DNA of 46,446 nt from Helicobacter sp. (GCF_014799995.1 NZ_JAAVGY010000036.1:1-46446), one strand, 5' to 3'. Shown: positions 26,099-36,253, counted from the first letter of the stretch. Notes: generated by a model from the letters alone, not told the origin. A program made the numbers and translations.

Positions 26099-26399
26099 AA
26101 TTCCTCCAAGAAAGTTAAAATTTTCGTCTTAAATGTAATAAAATCTTATTTAAAGACAATTAAAAATGATTTTCTTTAGAAAAATTTTAATAAACTTTGA
26201 GCAAAAAAGTAACATTTAATGAATAACTTTTAACATTTGTTAATAATTTAGAATGAAATTCTGTCTGCAAGGTTATAGTAATTCAAGATTATAAAAGATT
26301 TAACTATTATGAGGATTAAAGAATGAATAATACGATATTAAGAGATTAAAACTAACTTAACTCCTGTTTATTCCCGCAAAGAGCGGGACTTAATGAAGC
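26099..26399. other. Intergenic region upstream of lctP and downstream of serA
   Basis: 301 AT-rich bases. The lctP leader with GGAGGA is at its left edge. On the plus strand 26324-26350 encodes only an 8-residue ORF (MNNTILRD) behind GAGGATTAAAGA. At 26373-26387 CCCGC-AAAGA-GCGGG forms a hairpin that may end serA transcription (minus) or a short plus-strand RNA. I see no full-length gene. Confidence 0.4.
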
Positions 26400-27983
26400 T
26401 TATAGCACGGCATATTTAATAGAAATACAAGCGTCTAAACTCGCAAGCTCATTTAAGACTTCTTGAGAAACTGCATCATCTACGACAATCAATGCCAACG
26501 CTTCTTTACCATAACGTCCCAAGCGGAAATCGGCAATATTGATATTATGTTTTGCTAAAGTCGTGCCGACAAACCCAATCACACCGGGCGTGTCATCATT
26601 TCTAAAGAGAATCATTTTGCCTTTTGGCTCAATGTCTAATGCAAAATTATTAATATTGACAATTTTTGGTGTAGAATCATTAAATACTGCTCCACTCACA
26701 CTAAATTCACCATTTTGAGTAAGCAAAGTTAGCTTAATTTGATTTTTATAAATACTTTGAGATTCTTTGCCCTCTAACTTCACTTCAATGCCTCTTTCTT
26801 TGGCTACATAAGGTGCATTAACATAATTAACTTTATCACCAATCGTTGCATTGAGGATTCCCACTAATGCAAAAGTAGAAAGCGAAGCAAGATATTCTCT
26901 AATCTCGCCCTCTGCTTCCAATGTAATAGAACGCACTTCATCTTTATTAATTTGAATCGCAAAAAACGCCATTTTTTGCACGAGCTCCAAATAAGCTTTT
27001 ACAAAATTTGGTAATTCATTTTCTTTAATCGGCAAATTCAAGGCGTTGGGGAAGCTTGAACCACGCGCAGCCTCCAAAGCCGCTTGTGCTGCTTGAATAG
27101 CAATCTTTTCTTGAGATTCCAAAGTATTCGCGCCAATGTGTGGGGTTACATAAATGTTTTTTAAATCTAACAATTTATTTGTATTTCCCGGCTCTTTAGC
27201 AAATACATCAATGCCTGCAAAACGAATCTTACCCGAACTTAATGCCTCATAAAGTGCCTCTTCATTATATAAACCACCACGTGCGCAGTTAATCAAAATC
27301 ACGCCATCTTTCATTTTGGCAATCTGTTCTTTGCCAATAATATTAATTGTTTCTTTATTTTTTGGTGTGTGAATCGTGATAATATCGCAACTTAAAATAT
27401 CGTCAAAATTTCTTGTATATGCGATTCCAACATCTGTGGCTTTTGCAGGATTGATATAAGGGTCATAGGCAACAACTTCCATTTCAAAGGCTTTCATACG
27501 TTTTCCTACCCTACTTCCGATATTACCAAAGCCTATAATTCCAAGTTTTTTATCTTTTAATTCTGTTCCATACCAATCTTCTCGTTTCCACTTGCGCTCT
27601 ACTTTGAGTTGAGCGTTTGCTTCAGGGAATCTACGAATCGCACTCAAAATATGGGCGCAAGTTAGCTCTACTGCGGCAATTGTATTGGCAGTGGGGACAT
27701 TCATTACCACTACACCTTTTTTACTAGAACCCTCAATATCTACATTATCTACACCTACACCCGCCCGCACAACTGCGCGTAATTTTGTCGCGGATTCCAA
27801 AAATCTCGTATCTACATCTGTGGAACTCCTAGTAATTGCCACATCTGCCTTATGCAATTCTTTCTTAAGCTCATCTTTGGGTAAGCTTGCGAGATTCAAC
27901 ATTTCCACTTCTGTATCTTTTGATAACAAATCCAAACCACTTTGATGAATATGATCACACACGATAATTGTATATTTTGACAT
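26400..27983 (-). CDS. serA: D-3-phosphoglycerate dehydrogenase
   Basis: First step of serine synthesis. 527 residues: substrate domain, Rossmann domain with GFGNIGSRVG (about 148-157), catalytic Arg in NCARGG, catalytic His in TPHIGANT (about 280-287), an intervening domain (about 320-450) and a C-terminal ACT domain (about 455-527, FRNDDTPGVIGFVG), as in long-type SerA with serine feedback control. First in the H. pylori-like order serA-HP0398-rpsA-ispH-aroA-pheT-pheS. Full length. Confidence 0.96.
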   Translation of the reverse strand: MSKYTIIVCDHIHQSGLDLLSKDTEVEMLNLASLPKDELKKELHKADVAITRSSTDVDTRFLESATKLRAVVRAGVGVDNVDIEGSSKKGVVVMNVPTANTIAAVELTCAHILSAIRRFPEANAQLKVERKWKREDWYGTELKDKKLGIIGFGNIGSRVGKRMKAFEMEVVAYDPYINPAKATDVGIAYTRNFDDILSCDIITIHTPKNKETINIIGKEQIAKMKDGVILINCARGGLYNEEALYEALSSGKIRFAGIDVFAKEPGNTNKLLDLKNIYVTPHIGANTLESQEKIAIQAAQAALEAARGSSFPNALNLPIKENELPNFVKAYLELVQKMAFFAIQINKDEVRSITLEAEGEIREYLASLSTFALVGILNATIGDKVNYVNAPYVAKERGIEVKLEGKESQSIYKNQIKLTLLTQNGEFSVSGAVFNDSTPKIVNINNFALDIEPKGKMILFRNDDTPGVIGFVGTTLAKHNINIADFRLGRYGKEALALIVVDDAVSQEVLNELASLDACISIKYAVL

Positions 27984-27998
27984 TAAAACTCTCCATTT

Positions 27999-28484
27999 TT
28001 AAGATTTAGACAAAGTATAATTAATTTCATAATGTCTTAACTTCTCTAAAACACTACGAAGATAATTCTCATCTTCTGTTGCAACCACAAGAGAAATATT
28101 CTCACCAATTTTGTAATAAGAATATTCTATATTGTATGCACCTAAAACTTGGTTGATACAAAAAAATTGATAATCGTTAATTACTCCCACTGAAACCCTA
28201 AAGATTTCTTTAGAGGTTTGTTTGATTTCATCTGCAAAAAGCAACTTGACTTGCAATTCTGAAGCGGGATAAATAAACTCTCGTTCATCTTGTCCCGACA
28301 ATCTATCAAGCCAATCAGGCATTTCAAGAGGTTTCGTTCTATTGCCATCAAATTGTGCAAGCTCATAGGGATCAACTTTTGGTAAAGAATAAAGATTCAT
28401 TGCTTCAATATAATTGCGAATCAAAACAAACAATAATATGCAAGTTAAAAAAGAGAAGATTCCAATTAATACTCTTATTTGCAT
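27999..28484 (-). CDS. Conserved membrane-anchored hypothetical protein (HP0398-like position)
   Basis: 161 residues. One N-terminal transmembrane helix (about 4-24) is followed by a soluble domain with no motif I recognise (PYELAQFDG, PDWLDRL, then a mixed alpha/beta region). A topology with the domain in the periplasm is plausible. It lies between rpsA (16 bases) and serA (15 bases) and is probably in the same transcript. A hypothetical gene of similar size sits between serA and rpsA in H. pylori. Function unknown. Confidence 0.75.
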   Translation of the reverse strand: MQIRVLIGIFSFLTCILLFVLIRNYIEAMNLYSLPKVDPYELAQFDGNRTKPLEMPDWLDRLSGQDEREFIYPASELQVKLLFADEIKQTSKEIFRVSVGVINDYQFFCINQVLGAYNIEYSYYKIGENISLVVATEDENYLRSVLEKLRHYEINYTLSKS

Positions 28485-28500
28485 ATTATTTCACTTTAGA

Positions 28501-30180
28501 CTATTGGATTTGGTCTTTGATAATGTCCCCTAATGTCATTTTATCATTTGTGCTACTATTGAAATTTTTAAGATTTGCTTTTTCTTTTTGTCTTTCTAAT
28601 CTACGCACAGAAACACGAATCCTATTATTCTCCGCATCAATAAGAGAAATCACTCCATTGATTTTATCGCCTACTTTGATTTCTTCTTTTTTAAGCGGAG
28701 GCAAATCTTCATTGCGAATTAGAGCGTCCATTTCATCATCAATTTTAATAAACACACCAAAATCTTTTATGTCTCTCACTGAACCAACTACCGCATCGTC
28801 CATAGAATATTTTTTAGCAAACTCTTCCACAGGCGAAGTAATCAAGCCTTTACGCGTTAGAGAAATGCGTTCCTTTTCGCGGTCAATTTTTGCAATTTTT
28901 ACCTCAATCGTTTCACCAACTTTCATCAAATCTTTGCACTTCTCATTTTTATTCCAATAAGCATCTTCATTGTGCAACAAACCATCAATGTTATCTAGTT
29001 TGACAAATGCGCCAAAATCCGTCAAAGTTGCCACAACGCCTTTTAGAATCTCTCCCTCTTTGTGTTTTTTGGCAAATTGTTCAAAGGGTTTATCTAGTAG
29101 CTTTTTCAAAGAAACCCTTAGGCGACGATCTTTTGTATCAATCTCAATCACTTCCACATCAATTTCTTGTCCAGCTTTTAAAAATTCTTCAGGATTTTGG
29201 ATATTTTTATTCCAAGAAATTTCAGAAATATGCAAGAATCCCTCAATGTCATTACCTAAATCTACAAATACTCCATAAGGTTCAATGTTGCTCACCGTTA
29301 CTTTGATTGCATCACCTACTTCTAATTCATTTTCAATTTCTCTCCAAGGGTCGTCAGTGGTTGCTTTGATAGATAATGCCAAACGTCGCTTTTCTTTATC
29401 ATAATTAAGAACTTTGACAGGAACAATATCTTCTTCTTTATAGATTTTAGAAGGATTCACAGGTCCTTTATAACTAATCTCTGTGTAATGCACCAATCCC
29501 TCTACACCCTCTACATCAACAAACATTCCAAAGCTTGTGATTTTTTTAACCTTGCCTTGTAAGATTCCCTCTTGCTTTAAGAGGTTTTCAATCGCATCTT
29601 TTTTGACTGTGTTTTCAAGCTCAAACAAACGTTTGCGTGAAATCACAATGCTATCTTCTTCAGGTTTTACATTGATAATGCAAGCCTTAATCTTCTTGCC
29701 CTCAACCTTACTTCCCTCTTTAAAGGCGGCTGCGAATTTTGGCATAAAAAACTCAATGCCATTATTTTCTACAACATACCCTCCTTTGTTTCGTTTTGTT
29801 ACAACACCCTCTACAACCTTATCTTTATAATTTTCACCCAAATCTTTGATATATTGGCGCATTTTTTCTCTACGAATTGCCTTTTTATGAGAAACGATAG
29901 GCTGCTCATTGCGCTTACCTGTAATCACAATGGGTAACGAATCCCCCTCTTTAAACAACAGCTTACCCTGCGTATCTTTGATTTCATCAATAGAAATAAT
30001 CCCCTCTTTTTTCTCACCAGAAACAGCAATAATGACTTGGTCATTTTTAATTGCTACAATCTCACCTTGTGAAACACTCTCACTTTCTCTTTTCTCAAAT
30101 TGTTCAAACATTGAAGCGAAGTCTTCATTTTCGTCAATCACTATCTTTTCTAACTCGTGTGTGTTAATTCCAACAGCCAT
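28501..30180 (-). CDS. rpsA: 30S ribosomal protein S1
   Basis: 559 residues built from six S1 RNA-binding repeats; the clearest are KITSFGMFVDVEGVEGLVH (third), NIEPYGVFVDLGNDIEGFLH (fourth) and TLTDFGAFVKLDNIDGLLH (fifth). Binds mRNA leaders on the 30S subunit and aids initiation. Length agrees with epsilonproteobacterial S1. ATG preceded by AAAAGGG. Separated from ispH by 64 AT-rich bases that could hold its own promoter. Confidence 0.96.
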   Translation of the reverse strand: MAVGINTHELEKIVIDENEDFASMFEQFEKRESESVSQGEIVAIKNDQVIIAVSGEKKEGIISIDEIKDTQGKLLFKEGDSLPIVITGKRNEQPIVSHKKAIRREKMRQYIKDLGENYKDKVVEGVVTKRNKGGYVVENNGIEFFMPKFAAAFKEGSKVEGKKIKACIINVKPEEDSIVISRKRLFELENTVKKDAIENLLKQEGILQGKVKKITSFGMFVDVEGVEGLVHYTEISYKGPVNPSKIYKEEDIVPVKVLNYDKEKRRLALSIKATTDDPWREIENELEVGDAIKVTVSNIEPYGVFVDLGNDIEGFLHISEISWNKNIQNPEEFLKAGQEIDVEVIEIDTKDRRLRVSLKKLLDKPFEQFAKKHKEGEILKGVVATLTDFGAFVKLDNIDGLLHNEDAYWNKNEKCKDLMKVGETIEVKIAKIDREKERISLTRKGLITSPVEEFAKKYSMDDAVVGSVRDIKDFGVFIKIDDEMDALIRNEDLPPLKKEEIKVGDKINGVISLIDAENNRIRVSVRRLERQKEKANLKNFNSSTNDKMTLGDIIKDQIQ

Positions 30181-30244
30181 CTGTGCCCTTTTTAAAAATA
30201 AAATCTTTCAATTTTATTAAAATTTGCCTTTTAAAAGTATAAAA

Positions 30245-31069
30245 TCAATATTTTTCAATGGTTTTTACGACTTTATCAATAATCCAATTCGGCGTTGAAG
30301 CTCCCGCACTCACTCCGCAAAGGGTTTTATTCTCAAACCATTGTGCATTAAGCTCCAAAAAATCCTCAATCAAATAACAATCTTTGCAATGTTCTTTAGA
30401 AATATTATAAAGTTGTTTAGTGTTGGAGGAATTTTTCCCGCCCACAATCACCATTACATCTACTTCTTTTGCGAGATTCCGTGCAGAATCTTGATTATCA
30501 AAGGTTGCATTGCAAATGGTATTAAACACTCTACATTCCGAACAATTACGCACTAAATAACTTGCAATTTCTAAAAATAATTCAATATTTTTGGTTGTTT
30601 GTGAAACCAATGCTACTTTTTCTGCGAGCTTGACTGCTTTTAATGCCTCTAAATTTTCTACTACCAGAGGATTGTTGTCGCAATAACTCATTACGCCTTT
30701 CACTTCGGGGTGTTTTATATCGCCAAAAATAACAATCTGATAACCCTGCGCGCTCATTTTTTCACAAATTGCTTGAGGTTTGGTTACAAAAGGACAAGTT
30801 GCATCGGTAATTTTGGAAGTTTTTTCTTTGAGCCTCTGCAAGTCTTGCTTAGGGATTCCGTGTGTGCGGATAATCACTTCGGCATTTTGCGGAATCTCTT
30901 CTATATTTTCATTCACAACGACATTAAAATCCTCTTTTAAACGATTGATTTCTTTTGCATTATGAATCAATGGACCAAGCGTAATGCCATTTGGCTTGCT
31001 TTCTGCTAGTTTGATTGCACGCCGCACGCCAAAACAAAATCCATAATTTTTAGCCAATTTTACGCGCAT
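30245..31069 (-). CDS. ispH: 4-hydroxy-3-methylbut-2-enyl diphosphate reductase
   Basis: Last step of the MEP isoprenoid pathway, making IPP and DMAPP with a [4Fe-4S] cluster. Cluster cysteines are visible in YGFCFGVRRA (C12), DATCPFV and CNATFDN; the catalytic TRTHG-type segment is IRTHGIPK, and SAGASTPNWII lies at the C-terminus. 274 residues. The ATG lies directly after the aroA stop, so translation is coupled. Confidence 0.96.
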   Translation of the reverse strand: MRVKLAKNYGFCFGVRRAIKLAESKPNGITLGPLIHNAKEINRLKEDFNVVVNENIEEIPQNAEVIIRTHGIPKQDLQRLKEKTSKITDATCPFVTKPQAICEKMSAQGYQIVIFGDIKHPEVKGVMSYCDNNPLVVENLEALKAVKLAEKVALVSQTTKNIELFLEIASYLVRNCSECRVFNTICNATFDNQDSARNLAKEVDVMVIVGGKNSSNTKQLYNISKEHCKDCYLIEDFLELNAQWFENKTLCGVSAGASTPNWIIDKVVKTIEKY

Positions 31070-32371
31070 TTAACTTCTTTGGATTTTTGTGATAGATTCT
31101 AAAATTTCTAAGAAATTAGGGAAAGAGATATTAATATATTCCGCATTTTCAATCTCCATTCCACAGACAAGCCCCGCAATCGCGAAGCTCATTGCGATTC
31201 TATGGTCTCCATAGCTTGGCACACACGCCCTTTGCAATTCTCCCCCGATAATCTCAAACCCATCTTCTAGCTCGCGCGCCTCAATGCCACAAAGTTTCAG
31301 ATTTTCCACAACTGCGCTAATGCGGTCTGTCTCTTTTACTCTTAATTCCTTTGCCTCTGTTACACGACTGATTCCCTTAGCGCACGCCATTGCAATCGCA
31401 ATGGCTGGAATCTCATCAATCAACCAAGCAATATTTTGATTCACATTGACAGCTTTTAGAGTATTTGGAGCGGTGATTTCAATGTCGCCAATGCTCTCAT
31501 AAGTTTCAGAAGTAAGAGTATATTGAATGCTGACTCCCATTTGTTCTAAAACCTTAAAGGCTTCAATCCTTGTTTTATTCAACAGCACATTACGCAAGAT
31601 TCCGTGCGCATTGGGAATAATCGCAATAGCAAGTGCGAAGAAAAACGCGCTAGAGGGGTCTGCTGGAATCTCTATGTCAAGCGGATTTAATTTATTTTGC
31701 AAAGATTGAATCTTAACTTCAATCACACCATTTTCTAAAATCTTAGATTCTATTGGAGCACCCATACCTTTTAGGATTCTCTCGCTATGGTCGCGACTTA
31801 GTTCTGGCTCATAATAAACAGAATCGCCTTGCGCAAAAAGTGCGCTCAAAATCATCGCGGATTTGACTTGCGCACTCGGAATCTTACTTGTATAATCAAA
31901 ATTTTTTAACTCCTCATTGCCTATGACAACCAAAGGAGCAAAGTTTCCATTGTCTCTACCGATAATCTGCGCTCCTATGCTACGCAAAGGCTCTGTTACG
32001 CGCTTCATTGGACGCTTATTCAAATACGCATCACCGCTTAAGACAAAGATTCCCCTTTGCGCACTCAAAAGCCCCAAATAAAGACGAATCGCAGTTCCCG
32101 CATTCCCACAATACAAAATCGTCTCCGGCTCGCAAATCTTTGATGGTGGAATGAGGCGCAATCCCTCTTGCTCCTTTTGCACTTTTAAGCCCAACATTTG
32201 GGCAATCTTCAATGTGTCTAAAGTATCTTCGCCCTCTAAATAATTGCGCACAAAGCTCGGCTTATCACTTAGAAGTGAGAAAATGGCGCAACGATGAGAA
32301 ATAGATTTATCTCCTGCAATTTGATTAGTGTCTAATGCGAATGAGTTAGTTTTAAAGACTTCTAGTTTCAT
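31070..32371 (-). CDS. aroA: 3-phosphoshikimate 1-carboxyvinyltransferase (EPSP synthase)
   Basis: Joins shikimate-3-phosphate with PEP, the step before AroC. N-terminal GDKSISHRCAIFS (about 20-32), GNAGTAIRLYLG (about 89-100), LNKRPM (about 117-122) and the C-terminal LRVKETDR motif are intact. 433 residues. Class I versus II glyphosate behaviour cannot be judged safely. Overlaps pheT by 4 bases and abuts ispH. Confidence 0.96.
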   Translation of the reverse strand: MKLEVFKTNSFALDTNQIAGDKSISHRCAIFSLLSDKPSFVRNYLEGEDTLDTLKIAQMLGLKVQKEQEGLRLIPPSKICEPETILYCGNAGTAIRLYLGLLSAQRGIFVLSGDAYLNKRPMKRVTEPLRSIGAQIIGRDNGNFAPLVVIGNEELKNFDYTSKIPSAQVKSAMILSALFAQGDSVYYEPELSRDHSERILKGMGAPIESKILENGVIEVKIQSLQNKLNPLDIEIPADPSSAFFFALAIAIIPNAHGILRNVLLNKTRIEAFKVLEQMGVSIQYTLTSETYESIGDIEITAPNTLKAVNVNQNIAWLIDEIPAIAIAMACAKGISRVTEAKELRVKETDRISAVVENLKLCGIEARELEDGFEIIGGELQRACVPSYGDHRIAMSFAIAGLVCGMEIENAEYINISFPNFLEILESITKIQRS

Positions 32372-34743
32372 CGTAACTCCACATTAAACTCCGTCTTAAG
32401 CAGACTCAAGACTTGGTTCATTGCTTCGCTAATGTCTTTTTCCTCTAGTGTTTTTGCGTCTGATTGCAATTCAAAACGAAGCGTCAAACTTAACTTATCG
32501 CCCAATTTCTCATCTTGATACACATCAAGGGGATAAAATTTAGCAATATAAGGAATCTCAAGACGATGAATCGCCGCTTTGACTTTGTAATAAGGAATCT
32601 CATTCTTTAACACTACGCTTAAATCCCTCTGGGTTTTTTGAAACTTGGAAACCATTTTTACTTGCGGTAAAGCACTCTTTAGGGATTCTAGGGAAATCTC
32701 ACACAAATAAGTGCAATCTAGCCCTAATTCTAACGCCACTTGTGGGTGCAAAGCCGCCAAAACCCCAATTTCCTTACCATTTTGCAAAACCTTTGCGCAT
32801 TGTCCGGGGTGAAACAAGCTAATTTCGCTCTTCAATGTCTCTAGGTTAAATTCACCAATCACGCGTGCGATTCTATCGCAAAACTCAAAGTAATTGCCCT
32901 TTACACCTTTGGCATTAGGATAACGTTCCTCACTCAAGAATCCACTTTGCAAAAATGCCATTTTCTCACTTTGGTTACGCCACCTATCATACACTGCGCC
33001 TATCTCGCTAAAACTCATTGCGCAAAATCCATTGTTGCGATTCTGTTCTGCCGCACGCAAAAGTCCTAACAACAAAGTGCTACGCAAGGTATTCAAATCC
33101 TGTGTAATGGGATTGACTAACTCTAATTGACTCTCTAACACAGGGAAGCCATAGGCTTGTAACTTTTCTTTATTTTCAAACAAGAAATGCACCACTTCAT
33201 TAAACCCCACTCCTACGGCTTTTTGCGCGAGATTGCGTCTGAAGCGATAAAGTCTCAAAGCCTCATTTGTTTGGTCTTTTTGGATAAAACTTAATGGCAC
33301 ACTTGGAACATTATCAATTCCATAGAAGCGGATAACTTCTTCTGCAATATCTTGGAATCCTACGACATCGTGGCGGAAAGCTGGTGGAGTAGCGACAATG
33401 AGATTCTCATCACCTGAAATTTCTACTTTAAACTCTAACGCTCTTAAAATATTAATCACACGCAATTTATCTAACTCTACACCTATCACGCGTGAAAGCA
33501 AAGGAATCTCTATCGTAATGGGTTCTTTTGCCTGCATTTCTAAGAGTTCTTGTGCGTCATTATAAAGCACAGCATCGCCATTTAAAAGCAAATTTGAAAG
33601 CACGGCTAAACCAATATTTAAATTCGTATTGCTTCCGCGTGAGGAATAAGCATAAATCCTTTCGTCTATAACTTTTGGCTTGGATTCCATTACCTTTTGA
33701 GCAATAATTTCAGGCGGAATATAACTCGCTTCTAAAATCATTAACTCTCTTGTCTCATTCTCTTGATTTGCCTCCGCATTAGGATTCTCTGTATATCCAC
33801 TAATACCGATTGTAGAGAGTTTTTTATCTCCTTGATAGATACATTCAAAGCCTTGCGAATCTTTTTTGAGATTCAACAAAACTTTACCATTTTTATCTTC
33901 TAATTGGCAAAAGTTTTGCGGATACACATTTAAAAGCACTCCGCTCAATAGCATACTAAAACGTAGCGCATTATTTAGCCAATCTTTCGTCAAGGAATCA
34001 TTGTAAGCTAAAAATAAAACTGCATTCAAGGGCAGCAAAAAGGGCTTGGCTTCAATTACTTTAAAGAGCAAAGAAGATTTGTGTTTTTCACTTGCCACGA
34101 CTTGCAATACTCGTCCGATTCCGGGAGCATTTTCAGAGATTTTGGGCGTAGAGCATAGTGCCTTGCGTTCTAACTTCAATGCCACGCTTAAGTCCCTAGC
34201 GATTCCAAATAAATTCATACAATCGCCACGATTTGGCGTGATAGAAACCTCATACACTTCTTCATTAAAGCAGGAATATTCTCTTAATTCCTTGCCGATA
34301 ACTAACTCGCCAATACTTGTATCAAGTTCTACGATTCCATTATTGATTTGCGGAAACCCAAGCTCGCTTGTAGAGCATAGCATACCGCAACTTTCAACGC
34401 CTCTAAGGGTTGCTTTTTTGATAGTTATTTGAGGTAACTCTGCCCCCTCTAGCGCAACTGCTACATAAATCCCCGCTCTTGCATTGGGCGCACCACAAAC
34501 AATTTGCCGCATTTGAGGCGCACTCTCTTCTCCATCAATTGCAACTTGGCAAACATTAAGCTTGGTCGCATTGGGGTGCTTGTGGCATTCAAGAATCTTA
34601 CCCACTACAACCTTTTTGGGTGCAATGTTGGCTTGAAATGATTCCACTTCTAGCCCTATTTTGTTTAAGACTTTGCAAATCTCCTCGCCTGAAATATTCT
34701 CTATTGGTAAAATCTGGTTTAAAATACTACGTGTAAAAATCAT
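32368..34743 (-). CDS. pheT: Phenylalanyl-tRNA synthetase beta subunit
   Basis: 791 residues with the expected layout: N-terminal tRNA-binding (OB) domain with VVVGKILECHKHPNATKLNV (about 45-64), B3/4 editing region, B5 domain (ATPPAFRHDVVGFQDIAEEV, about 459-478), catalytic-like core and a C-terminal FDX-ACB domain. Forms the alpha2-beta2 enzyme with PheS. The ATG overlaps the pheS stop by 4 bases, giving stoichiometric coupling. Confidence 0.96.
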   Translation of the reverse strand: MIFTRSILNQILPIENISGEEICKVLNKIGLEVESFQANIAPKKVVVGKILECHKHPNATKLNVCQVAIDGEESAPQMRQIVCGAPNARAGIYVAVALEGAELPQITIKKATLRGVESCGMLCSTSELGFPQINNGIVELDTSIGELVIGKELREYSCFNEEVYEVSITPNRGDCMNLFGIARDLSVALKLERKALCSTPKISENAPGIGRVLQVVASEKHKSSLLFKVIEAKPFLLPLNAVLFLAYNDSLTKDWLNNALRFSMLLSGVLLNVYPQNFCQLEDKNGKVLLNLKKDSQGFECIYQGDKKLSTIGISGYTENPNAEANQENETRELMILEASYIPPEIIAQKVMESKPKVIDERIYAYSSRGSNTNLNIGLAVLSNLLLNGDAVLYNDAQELLEMQAKEPITIEIPLLSRVIGVELDKLRVINILRALEFKVEISGDENLIVATPPAFRHDVVGFQDIAEEVIRFYGIDNVPSVPLSFIQKDQTNEALRLYRFRRNLAQKAVGVGFNEVVHFLFENKEKLQAYGFPVLESQLELVNPITQDLNTLRSTLLLGLLRAAEQNRNNGFCAMSFSEIGAVYDRWRNQSEKMAFLQSGFLSEERYPNAKGVKGNYFEFCDRIARVIGEFNLETLKSEISLFHPGQCAKVLQNGKEIGVLAALHPQVALELGLDCTYLCEISLESLKSALPQVKMVSKFQKTQRDLSVVLKNEIPYYKVKAAIHRLEIPYIAKFYPLDVYQDEKLGDKLSLTLRFELQSDAKTLEEKDISEAMNQVLSLLKTEFNVELR

Positions 34744-35735
34744 TTAAATTGCTCCAAAATCCTTAAATCACTTTCAAAAAATGCGCGCAAATCTGGCACA
34801 CTAAACATCAGCATTGCGAATCTCTCCACCCCCATACCAAACGCATATCCACTGACATTTTCATAACCTACTGCCTTAAAGACATTATCATCTACTACTC
34901 CACACCCTAAAACTTCTAACCAACCTGTATGCGAGCATATACGACACCCAGAGCCTTTGCAAAAAATACAACTCATATCTACTTCTGCGCTTGGTTCTGT
35001 GAAAGGAAAAAAGCTTGAGCGGAATCTCACCCGCACATCGCCAAACATATATCTTAAAAAGTCTTCCAAAATAAATTTGAGATTCGCAAAACTCACGGAA
35101 TCCTTGCCCTCTTCTACAACTAATCCCTCCACTTGATGAAACATCGGTGTATGCGTCAAATCATAATCACAACGAAACACGCTTCCGGGACAAATCATAC
35201 GAATAGGCGGCTTTTGGGATTCCATTGTCCGCACTTGCACGGGAGAAGTATGCGTGCGTAGCAACTTGCCATCTTTGAAATAAAAAGTATCCTGCATATT
35301 GCGTGCGGGGTGATATTTAGGCAAATTCAATGCTTCAAAATTATGAAAGTCATCTTCTACTAAAGGTCCGGTATTGAGTGAGAAATTCATTCCGACAAAG
35401 TATTCCACGATTCTATCTAGCATTAGCATTACAGGGTGATTCGCTCCCTTTTGAGAGCTTGGAGAAAATAACGAAACATCAATTTTTTCTGCATTGAGCT
35501 TAGCTTCAAGTTCTTTTAAGGAAAGCTGTTCTTTCTTATCTGCTAGAGCCTTTTCAAACTCTGCTTTAAGGGTATTTAACTCTTTGGCTAATGTTTTCTT
35601 TTCGGATTCTTTACAAGATTTAAGCTCGGCAAATCGTGCCGTTAAGATTCCCTTTTTGCCCATAATTAAGACGCGGATTTCCTCTAGCTCTGCGGTGGTT
35701 TGTGCGTGATTAATCTTAGAAAATATTTCTGTCAT
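34740..35735 (-). CDS. pheS: Phenylalanyl-tRNA synthetase alpha subunit
   Basis: 331 residues: an N-terminal coiled coil (about 1-90) for tRNA contact, class II motif 2 in RMICPGSVFRCDYD (about 178-191) and motif 3 in GYAFGMGVERFAML (about 297-310). A four-Cys insert, CIFCKGSGCRIC (about 256-267), is also present. First gene of the pheS-pheT-aroA-ispH run. Divergent from the HIT gene; 132 bases separate the two starts. Confidence 0.96.
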   Translation of the reverse strand: MTEIFSKINHAQTTAELEEIRVLIMGKKGILTARFAELKSCKESEKKTLAKELNTLKAEFEKALADKKEQLSLKELEAKLNAEKIDVSLFSPSSQKGANHPVMLMLDRIVEYFVGMNFSLNTGPLVEDDFHNFEALNLPKYHPARNMQDTFYFKDGKLLRTHTSPVQVRTMESQKPPIRMICPGSVFRCDYDLTHTPMFHQVEGLVVEEGKDSVSFANLKFILEDFLRYMFGDVRVRFRSSFFPFTEPSAEVDMSCIFCKGSGCRICSHTGWLEVLGCGVVDDNVFKAVGYENVSGYAFGMGVERFAMLMFSVPDLRAFFESDLRILEQFK

Positions 35736-35832
35736 CTGATTCCTAACTTTTGTAAAATATTTTTGAGATTGTATTATAAATTTTTATTTACTTTTCTTAA
35801 AACATTAATGCAAATCCATTGATAAAATAAGG

Positions 35833-35838
35833 TAAAAT
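35833..35838 (+). promoter_or_regulatory. Probable -10 box of the HIT gene
   Basis: AGGTAAAATTCC with TAAAAT, 29 bases before the ATG at 35868, in the same style as the other TAAAAT boxes in this window. Confidence 0.45.
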
Positions 35839-35867
35839 TCCAAAAATTTATTTTAAAAGGTTGAAAA

Positions 35868-36248
35868 ATGAGCATATTTGAAAAAATCATAAAAGGCGAA
35901 GTGCCTTGCAACAAAGTGTTAGAGAATGATGATTTTTTGGCTTTTTACGATATTGCGCCTAAAGCCCCTGTGCATGTGCTTGCGATTCCTAAGAAATTCG
36001 CTAAAGATTTTCAAGAACTCAATCCAGAGGAAATGGTTGGCTTCACAAAATTTATCCAAGAAGTTGCACGCACTTTGAATTTAGATAAAAGTGGCTATCG
36101 CATTATCAGTAACATTGGTATCAATGGAGGGCAAGAAGTGCCTTATTTGCATTTTCATATTTTAGGCGGAGCAAAATTGCGTTGGGATAATCTAGCGCAA
36201 AACATCTCTGACGCACAGCGACTAGAGGAAGCCAAAAAGAATATGTAG
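35868..36248 (+). CDS. HIT family nucleotide hydrolase, HinT-like
   Basis: 126 residues. Begins MSIFEKIIKGEVPCNKV, typical of HINT proteins; these hydrolyse adenosine phosphoramidates and acyl-AMP. The histidine triad region reads VPYLHFHILGG (about 89-99): two histidines of HxHxH are kept but the first is Tyr (codon TAT), while H. pylori and most relatives have His. The central catalytic His is kept. ATG with AAAAGG upstream. Position next to pheS matches H. pylori HP0403-HP0404. Confidence 0.9.
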   Translation: MSIFEKIIKGEVPCNKVLENDDFLAFYDIAPKAPVHVLAIPKKFAKDFQELNPEEMVGFTKFIQEVARTLNLDKSGYRIISNIGINGGQEVPYLHFHILGGAKLRWDNLAQNISDAQRLEEAKKNM

Positions 36249-36253
36249 ATTTG

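Noticed and set aside
28355..28960. 201-residue plus-strand ORF antisense to rpsA
   Set aside because: Opposite strand of a well-conserved S1 gene; composition is that of a shadow frame.
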